Virus record (IMG/VR): IMGVR_UViG_3300027969_000378
Coordinates: 1-26,366 of that record
Direction: 5' to 3' (one strand)
DNA length: 26,366 nt
DNA from: a virus
The number at the start of each line of letters is the position of its first letter. Within the stretch, counting starts at the first letter, position 1. Of this stretch, positions 20,728 through 26,366 are shown one piece after another. The notes below the pieces were generated by a model. It was not told the DNA's origin and did no database searches. It worked only from the letters and a program-made list of their open reading frames with translations. The position numbers were made by a program, and so were the translations under genes.

Positions 20728-23700
20728 ATGACAAAAACCCAACGTGATTGGTTGATCGAAAACAAACTTGATCCAGAGGTTTATGACATAGATGCGGAAG
20801 GAAACGTCTCTGAAAGCCCAATCATGGGTAAGCTTGAAGCTGGAGCTAGATCGGCTGCTGTCAGCGTTGCTCCTTCTCTCACTGCTATTCCTGCTTCGGT
20901 GGCAGGTGGTAAGGGTGGAGCCTTGCTTGGCGCACCGTTTGGTCCTGTTGGAGTGCTTGTAGGCGGAGGTTTAGGCGCGTTGAGTGCAGGTGCTGCGGCT
21001 GCTTACGCTACCAGCAAAGCTCAGGAAGCACTGCTTGAGAGGTACTCTCCTGAGACGCTTCAGAAGTTATCACAAGCTCAAGAAGAACAGCCTGTATCTT
21101 CTTACGTTGGTGGATTTGTTCCTACCGCGTTAACCGCTCGCCCATCCCTGAAAGGACTCAGCGAACTTGGTAGGCCACTGACTCGTCAGACTACGCTTCG
21201 TGAGGCTATCACCAAGCCGGCGTTTGTTGAGCCTGCCATGAACGTCGCGGCCAACGTCGCTCAATCTACCGGTCAGCAGATCGCTGATGTGGCTCAAGGA
21301 GGAGAGTTTTCCGGTGGCCGGCTCGCAGCGGACATTGCACTTGGCACCCTCTTCAATCGTCCAACTAGGTTGGGACGTAAGCTTGGTATGTCGGAAGGGC
21401 CTCAAGACGCTCCGCTTCAGAAGCTGGATCTTGAAGAGGCTAGGACTCGGATTGGAAAGCAAATTGACGCTGAACCCGCTCGGACTGAGCCTTCTCAACC
21501 AAAAGAAGAAAGTGATTGGTGGAAGTCATCCACTGAACCAACCGCTGATTTCATCAATGAAAAGGCAGCTAGGTTCAAGGTTGATGAGTTTGGAAACACT
21601 ATTGATGCGTTGGCAAAAGAGCCTAACGCAAATGATGTAGCTCAAACTCCAGATCAAGTTCCTAATTTCATTCAGAATAAATACGGAGAGTCGCTACAGT
21701 CTGCATACGAAAGCATTAGTAAAATAAACGAGACAAGCGACAAGTTGATAAGTGGACTTGCTGAAGAGCAGATGGGTGAGATTCAAAGGTCTTTGGCTCG
21801 AAAGAAAGAATCAGAGACTCTTGGGTTTAAAGACATTCTTCCAAAGACTTACGATGCTGCACAAGAGGTCTACGACACAATATCTGGCCGACTTCAACGC
21901 GAAGGCGAAGGCGCAAAGATCACTCAGCCCGACATAGATGCAGCCGCCCAGATCGCCGCTCGCCGAAATCTAACCATCGAGCTTGATCGTCCGTTCATTG
22001 GATCAACCGAGATCCGAGGTATGTACCTGTCTGATCCAGATACGGGTAACCGCATCGTCCGCGTTAACCCGTTGATGGCCACTCGTGACACGGCCATCCA
22101 TGAAATCGGTCACGATGTGTTCCAAGGGGTCACTAATCCTTCCATGCGGAAGTCTCTGCTTGAATCCGCTCAAGATACCCCCGCCTACAAGAGCGAGCTT
22201 CTGGCCCGCAATGCTGAGGTTCAGGAAGGCAAGCTCACGCCTAAGCAGGCCCAGGAAATCGCTCTTGAAGAAGGTCTCATCCAATCATTCGGAGAGCAGA
22301 TCCCGAACATCCAGCGTAGTGAGATCCGGTCTTGGTTCAACGCCTTCAAGGCTTCCACCAAGCAACTCTTCACTGGAAAGGTTTCACCCGAAGACGCTAT
22401 CGCGTGGATGCACTACGCAACCACCGAGTCAGTTCCTTGGAAGGGGGTGACCGCTCCAAAGGCAACTGAACAGCGTTTCCAACGGCCCGAGGAAAAGACC
22501 CGCAAGTTCGCAGGGCGTGTTGCCGAGGCTGAGTCAGTTCCTGAAGAGGTGCGACAAACAGTACGCCAGTCTCCTGAATCGCAATACGAGCAGCAGAAGG
22601 TGAACGAGGTGGTTGATCGCGCATCTTCGATGACGATGACTCAGCTCGCTGCTGATATGGCAGATACAGAGTCCAACACCAGGGTCGCTTCTGGAATGGA
22701 AACATTCAGTCGCCAGATCAATTCAGGTGATATGGCTGGGGCCAGCAGCACTGCGTTGTCTCTGTCCAAAAGCGGAACCACTTGGGGTCAGCTCATCAAT
22801 CAGTTCAAGCTCCTCAATTCCTCCACTCCAGAGGGATTGGTTCGGCTGGTTCAAGATTCGCTCGCAAATAAGAAACGACCGCCTCTTACCCAGCAACAGG
22901 CAGCTATCTTGATGGACGGTTCGAGCAGGCTAAAGCTGGCCGACAATGAAGTCCTGGCCGCAGGTCGCGTTGCCCGTGATGCGTTCGCTGCCAATGATGT
23001 CGCTGCAATAAACCAGAGCATCAAGCAACTGGACTTGGCCGATGCGAAACGATCCGAGATCGATGTCATCCTCAACGAGGCAATTTCCAAGATCAATCCA
23101 GCCGATGCCGCGGACTTGTTCATCTCGATGGTCCAGGGTTCCGTAATGGGACCAATATCCATCGTCCGCAACGTAGTGGGTAATGCCATCAATTACCCTT
23201 TGCGTGAGCTTGGAGATGCCGGTGCCGCACTCATCGACGCGACCTTCTCAAAGGACAAGAACAACTCCTTCAACATCCGCGCTCGTACTGTTGATCGAAT
23301 CGATGCAATCGGGAGATCGTTTCCAACCGTTGCTAAGACCCTTCTAAAAGGATCCAATGCAATGCCGTATGAGTTGGGAACCAGCATTGGTAACCCGCTC
23401 AACTTCCAGCGGGCATGGCGGCGAATTGCTGAGGACTTTGCTGCTGGCAAAATTGGTTCCGCGCTATCCCCTCGAAACCTGACCGAAGCAACTATCGGCA
23501 TCCTGCCGGACATCATGCTTCGCCTCACTCAGGCCACAGACATCCCGTTCCGACAAGCTGAACGCGCCCGCATCATCAGCGAGATCGGTCGCACCAAGGG
23601 TTTATCTGAAGCCCAGATCCAGATCGCCGTGCGAGATCCAAAGCTTGCGTTCGTTACCGATGTGGAAGCCCAGCGCGGTCGCCGCGGATTCACCGAAGAT

Positions 23701-25053
23701 GATCTGGCTACCATCGAAACCGAATCGGCTAGATCGGTGTTTCAACAAGATAACAAGGCAACCAAAGCGGTCGCCGGAATCAATCGGTTCATAAAAAATG
23801 AACTGGGATCTACAGGCTACATTCCCTATCGCCTCATCTCGCTGTTCCAAAAGACTCCCATCAATGTAGCCGCAGAGGCTCTCCAGTTTACTCCTGCCGG
23901 CGCATTGCAGGATTGGAGCAAAATGAGTCCTCGTGAGCGCAATATCGCGGCATCTCGAATCGCTGTCGGAGCAATGGTTACAACGGCTTTTGGTTACCTC
24001 TACCACAAAGGGATCATCACCCCGAACCTTGATACCGCTGGCGAGACCAACAAGGCTCGTGAGTTGGCCAAAGCTGGTGGCGTGATGCCTCCAGGCACGA
24101 TCAACCTGTCAGCGGTCAAACGGCTAGTTGGTGGGGGTAAAACAGAGTTTCAGGGGGGAGACACCGTTGTCGATCTCTCTTCGCTAGGAACCGCTGGCGC
24201 ATTGGGAATCATGGCTGGGACAGCCCTTCGGCAATCGGAACGTGGACGTACCAACGAGGAGCTGATGACCACGGTTTTCAAAGGCGTTCCAACCTCTGGA
24301 CTCAACTTCGTGATGGAGCAGCAGTTCCTCAAGGGAACCAGCGACTTCATCAAGCTGCTCTCGCAGGAATCCAGTAACTCAATGGATCGCTGGCTCAAGA
24401 ATCTTGCAGTCACCGCTGCAACGCCCTTGGCTCCAGCCGTCTTGGGATCTGTCCGCCGCGCTGAACGCGACAAGCTGCCGGTAATCGGTGGCCAGAGCTT
24501 CATCAAGGATACCGTCGATGAACTCAATCAGCGGTACGCCGCCCTTGGGTTGGCCATCCCTGGTGTAAAGGATCCGAACGCTATGCCGGTGCGCCGGGAT
24601 CTCTGGGGACAAGCCGTTGAACAGACTCCAAAGGGCAGCAACCCTTGGGTGTACCAGTTCTTCAATGCTTGGAAGGCCCGCGAGATCGATGCCGATCCGC
24701 TCAACACATCGATCTACACAATCTGGCGGAGAACCGCTGACAACAGCGCGATCCCTTCAGTTCCCAATCCAAGCCTGACTTGGAAGCAGAAGACCTACGA
24801 GCGGATGGCTCCTGAACAGTTTGATCGATACAGCGAATTGGTGGGGCAATACCGCAGATTGCGGGCAGAACAGGAGTTCATGCGTCCACGCTTCCAGCAG
24901 GGTGGCGATGAGCGAAAACTCAAGCTCCTGCAACGCGCCTACGATGATGGCCTGCTTATAGCCAAGAAGCAGTTTGTTCGAGAACTCGTGCAATCCGGTC
25001 AAACTCTCACGCCAGTCGCCGCTCGCCGGGGCTTCCAACAACCCTCCGAGTAA
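20728..25053 (+). CDS. Large ejection/polyvalent protein with zincin motif
   Basis: At 1441 aa this is the largest gene, like the largest ejection protein of podoviruses. Residues 48-100 are Gly/Ala-rich and hydrophobic, ending in helix AAYATSKAQEALLERY. Residues 455-465 contain TAIHEIGHDVF, an HExxH zinc-protease motif (H458, E459, H462), with Glu candidates for a third ligand at 510-515 (QEIALEEG). Further on, VMGPISIVRNVVGNAINYPL (about 807-826) is hydrophobic. The C-terminal 200 residues (KLPVIGGQSFIKD...DADPLNTS...APEQFDRYSELVGQ) resemble the ends of large polyvalent phage proteins. It could help penetrate the envelope. AGGA lies 10 bases before the start. The protease call needs structural support. 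Confidence 0.75.
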   Translation: MTKTQRDWLIENKLDPEVYDIDAEGNVSESPIMGKLEAGARSAAVSVAPSLTAIPASVAGGKGGALLGAPFGPVGVLVGGGLGALSAGAAAAYATSKAQEALLERYSPETLQKLSQAQEEQPVSSYVGGFVPTALTARPSLKGLSELGRPLTRQTTLREAITKPAFVEPAMNVAANVAQSTGQQIADVAQGGEFSGGRLAADIALGTLFNRPTRLGRKLGMSEGPQDAPLQKLDLEEARTRIGKQIDAEPARTEPSQPKEESDWWKSSTEPTADFINEKAARFKVDEFGNTIDALAKEPNANDVAQTPDQVPNFIQNKYGESLQSAYESISKINETSDKLISGLAEEQMGEIQRSLARKKESETLGFKDILPKTYDAAQEVYDTISGRLQREGEGAKITQPDIDAAAQIAARRNLTIELDRPFIGSTEIRGMYLSDPDTGNRIVRVNPLMATRDTAIHEIGHDVFQGVTNPSMRKSLLESAQDTPAYKSELLARNAEVQEGKLTPKQAQEIALEEGLIQSFGEQIPNIQRSEIRSWFNAFKASTKQLFTGKVSPEDAIAWMHYATTESVPWKGVTAPKATEQRFQRPEEKTRKFAGRVAEAESVPEEVRQTVRQSPESQYEQQKVNEVVDRASSMTMTQLAADMADTESNTRVASGMETFSRQINSGDMAGASSTALSLSKSGTTWGQLINQFKLLNSSTPEGLVRLVQDSLANKKRPPLTQQQAAILMDGSSRLKLADNEVLAAGRVARDAFAANDVAAINQSIKQLDLADAKRSEIDVILNEAISKINPADAADLFISMVQGSVMGPISIVRNVVGNAINYPLRELGDAGAALIDATFSKDKNNSFNIRARTVDRIDAIGRSFPTVAKTLLKGSNAMPYELGTSIGNPLNFQRAWRRIAEDFAAGKIGSALSPRNLTEATIGILPDIMLRLTQATDIPFRQAERARIISEIGRTKGLSEAQIQIAVRDPKLAFVTDVEAQRGRRGFTEDDLATIETESARSVFQQDNKATKAVAGINRFIKNELGSTGYIPYRLISLFQKTPINVAAEALQFTPAGALQDWSKMSPRERNIAASRIAVGAMVTTAFGYLYHKGIITPNLDTAGETNKARELAKAGGVMPPGTINLSAVKRLVGGGKTEFQGGDTVVDLSSLGTAGALGIMAGTALRQSERGRTNEELMTTVFKGVPTSGLNFVMEQQFLKGTSDFIKLLSQESSNSMDRWLKNLAVTAATPLAPAVLGSVRRAERDKLPVIGGQSFIKDTVDELNQRYAALGLAIPGVKDPNAMPVRRDLWGQAVEQTPKGSNPWVYQFFNAWKAREIDADPLNTSIYTIWRRTADNSAIPSVPNPSLTWKQKTYERMAPEQFDRYSELVGQYRRLRAEQEFMRPRFQQGGDERKLKLLQRAYDDGLLIAKKQFVRELVQSGQTLTPVAARRGFQQPSE

Positions 25054-25066
25054 ACTTTCCGAAAGA

Positions 25067-25082
25067 AAACTCTCGACAGTTT
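25067..25082. promoter_or_regulatory. Inverted repeat upstream of the HTH gene
   Basis: AAACT (25067-25071) and AGTTT (25078-25082) flank a 6-base spacer, 25 bases before the GTG start of the HTH gene. A further AAACT lies at 25052-25056. A weak promoter may overlap it: TCGACA (25073-25078) and TACTTT (25095-25100), spaced 16 bases. If real, transcription would start near the GTG, giving a nearly leaderless message. This is a suggestion from sequence only. Confidence 0.4.
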
Positions 25083-25107
25083 GCAACACGCTGCTACTTT
25101 GGCTTGC

Positions 25108-25281
25108 GTGAGCGTAAAACTTCTAACCGTCCAAGAGATCGCTTCGGCCCTCGGGACTCATCCCGAGACGGTGCGTCGGTGGATCCGGTCAGGAAAACTT
25201 CCAGCCATGAAGGCGACGAAGCGCACCATCCGTGTCCGCTCCGATGTAATCGAGGAACTCCTCCGACAAAACCCACAATGA
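25108..25281 (+). CDS. MerR/excisionase-type HTH protein (57 aa)
   Basis: The GTG at 25108 gives MSVKLLTVQEIASALGTHPE, then TVRRWIRSGKLPAMKATKRT and IRVRSDVIEELLRQ. This is the helix-turn-helix_17/excisionase-type fold: TVQEIASALG, HPETVRRWIRSGKLPA, then a wing strand and a final helix. The product binds DNA and could be an early regulator or excisionase. No integrase is seen in the window. It precedes and overlaps the RecT-like gene, so autoregulation of that operon is plausible. An upstream TTG at 25081 is in frame but adds no recognisable sequence. Confidence 0.82.
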   Translation: MSVKLLTVQEIASALGTHPETVRRWIRSGKLPAMKATKRTIRVRSDVIEELLRQNPQ

Positions 25282-26066
25282 ACAACTCAATCGCAACGAC
25301 AACGTCCCCCTCGGATAACTCCGAGATGTACTCCAAGATCCAAGATCCCATCTCAGCCATCGAGAAGATGGGCGAGTGGATCGCGGCCAGCGGAATGCTT
25401 GGCTGCACCAAGGTCGAACAAGGTAAACTCATCGCGTGGCAATGCGCCGCCGAGAAGAAGACCCCGTTCGATTTCAAGAGAGAATATCACATCATCAACG
25501 GCTCCCTCAGCATGCGCTCCGATGCCATGCTCGCCGGATACCGTGCCCGCGGAGGTAAGATCCTCTGGAAGCAGTTTGACAGCCGCGCCGCCATCGCTCT
25601 CTGGACCTACGATGGAAACTCTTGCGAGATCTCATTCACCACCGAGGACGCTAAGATGGCCGGCTTACTACCCGCCAAGCCGGGGTCTGGATGGGCCAAG
25701 GATCCATCCGCAATGCTCCGCGCTCGTTGTATATCCAAAGCGGTTCGCATGCTCGCCCCCGAGGTTGTGGCCGGCATCTACACACCTGAAGAGACCGAGG
25801 AGTTTACCCCCGCTCTCACCGAGGTATCGGTAGCTCCCACCAAGAGCTTCGACATCACCGCCAAGCTTGAGGCCCTGTTCGAGGACCGCGAGGACGAGGT
25901 CAATGCTCTCCTACTCAAGGCCGGTCGCATTCAGGAAAGTCAGACCTTCCGCGATCTCCCCGATGCGGTCGCATCTAAGTACATCTCCAAGCCGGACCTG
26001 ATCCTCAGCAAGCTCGCCGTGATCGTCACCCCTGAGATCGCCACCACGGAGGTTTCCAATGGTTGA
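25278..26066 (+). CDS. recT: RecT-like single-strand annealing protein
   Basis: This 262-aa protein should coat single-stranded DNA and anneal complementary strands during phage recombination. Residues 38-60 (SGMLGCTKVEQGKLIAWQCA), 71-88 (HIINGSLSMRSDAMLAGYR) and 143-170 (PSAMLRARCISKAVRMLAPE, then VVAGIYTPEE) form the RecT/Bet-type core with its conserved R-x-R-x-x-x-K-A pattern. The C-terminal 90 residues are acidic and variable, as usual. It starts inside the stop of the HTH gene (ATGA) and overlaps the nuclease gene by eight bases, so the three genes form one operon. Confidence 0.82.
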   Translation: MNNSIATTTSPSDNSEMYSKIQDPISAIEKMGEWIAASGMLGCTKVEQGKLIAWQCAAEKKTPFDFKREYHIINGSLSMRSDAMLAGYRARGGKILWKQFDSRAAIALWTYDGNSCEISFTTEDAKMAGLLPAKPGSGWAKDPSAMLRARCISKAVRMLAPEVVAGIYTPEETEEFTPALTEVSVAPTKSFDITAKLEALFEDREDEVNALLLKAGRIQESQTFRDLPDAVASKYISKPDLILSKLAVIVTPEIATTEVSNG

Positions 26067-26366
26067 TATCATGTTCGACATGCCCTCCGCAGATTACCAC
26101 GAGGCGAAGGCACTATCGAAGTCCGGTCTCGATCAGTTTCGTAAGTCCCCCGCGCACTTCCGCTCTTGGCAGGATGGTAAGACTCGTAACGAATCCAGCC
26201 CCGCGCTGGAGTTCGGTACCGCTGCCCATTGCGCCGTGTTGGAGCCGGAACGCTTTATCCTGACCTACAGGATGTTCACTGGTGATCGTCGCACCAAGCA
26301 GGGTAAGGAAGACTACCAACTGATCATCGACAACGGACAGATCCCGCTGCCTCAAGATCAGTGGAA
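26059..26366 (+). CDS. RecE/PDDEXK-type exonuclease, 5' part
   Basis: Only the first 102 codons are inside the window; the gene runs off the right edge. It has a strong GGAGG six bases before ATG 26059. The product shows the N-terminal signature of RecE-like phage nucleases: MPSADYHEAKALSKSGLDQF, then RKSPAHFRSW, SPALEFGTAAHCAVLEPERF. The G-T-A-x-H-x-x-x-L-E-P motif is characteristic. Catalytic D/E-x-K residues would lie beyond the edge. It should degrade one strand of duplex ends to feed the RecT-like partner. Confidence 0.85.
   Translation, partial: MVDIMFDMPSADYHEAKALSKSGLDQFRKSPAHFRSWQDGKTRNESSPALEFGTAAHCAVLEPERFILTYRMFTGDRRTKQGKEDYQLIIDNGQIPLPQDQW

Noticed and set aside
25108-25281. Proof of a temperate lifestyle from the excisionase-like HTH
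   Set aside because: The same fold is used by many regulators, and there is no integrase, attachment site or CI-type repressor in the window.
1-26366. tRNA, rRNA or insertion sequence
   Set aside because: I saw no cloverleaf-like stretch, no rRNA-like sequence and no transposase motif; almost every base outside the left end and two spacers is coding.

Overview
The window looks like part of the genome of a tailed double-stranded DNA phage (Caudoviricetes) with a short, podovirus-type tail. In one direction it carries terminase, portal, scaffold, major capsid protein, fibres, small membrane proteins, a head-tail adaptor, a P22 gp10/T7 gp12-like tail protein and a block of large internal (ejection) proteins. 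It then runs into a RecT/RecE-type recombination module. No tape-measure, sheath, baseplate, integrase, polymerase or tRNA gene was seen, and no recognisable endolysin. The host cannot be named from the sequence. All calls rest on reading the translations and motifs; no search was run.

Region 1-377 has no convincing gene but is rich in short repeats: two copies of a GGACA-N5-TGTCC palindrome, a 7-bp tandem repeat and purine-rich tracts. It also holds a strong hairpin that reads as an intrinsic terminator for leftward transcription. Region 378-2057 is a compact leftward operon of five small genes, joined by 4-base overlaps or gaps of 4-16 bases. Two are recognisable conserved phage protein types (a Cys-rich 230-aa protein and a 119-aa acidic protein). 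Region 2058-2147 is the divergent control region, with a duplicated 16-bp element and an inverted repeat.

Region 2148-10588 is the packaging and head module: small and large terminase, portal, four small proteins, scaffold, an N4-gp56-type major capsid protein and four small head or decoration candidates. Region 10590-14023 holds two fibre-like genes built from the same 23-residue repeat. Between them lie a tandemly duplicated small gene pair and a run of four tiny genes (two holin-like, one short acidic, one overlapping lipoprotein) that could be the lysis or membrane cassette. Region 14020-16746 encodes the adaptor and the gp10/gp12-like tail protein. Region 16743-25053 encodes a possible GNAT-fold protein and four internal virion candidates, ending with a 1441-aa protein that has an HEIGH zinc-protease signature. 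Region 25108-26366 is an early-type module: a MerR/excisionase-type HTH protein, a RecT-like annealing protein and the start of a RecE/PDDEXK exonuclease cut by the window edge.

The most unusual features are as follows. Strong GGAGG ribosome sites occur on leftward genes but are nearly absent from the rightward genes. The coding strand changes from G-rich to C-rich without any change in gene direction. The fibre repeats are scrambled at synonymous sites. The 1441-aa gene contains a composition break just upstream of the protease motif. Non-coding repeats at the left end and in the divergent region look like regulatory sites.
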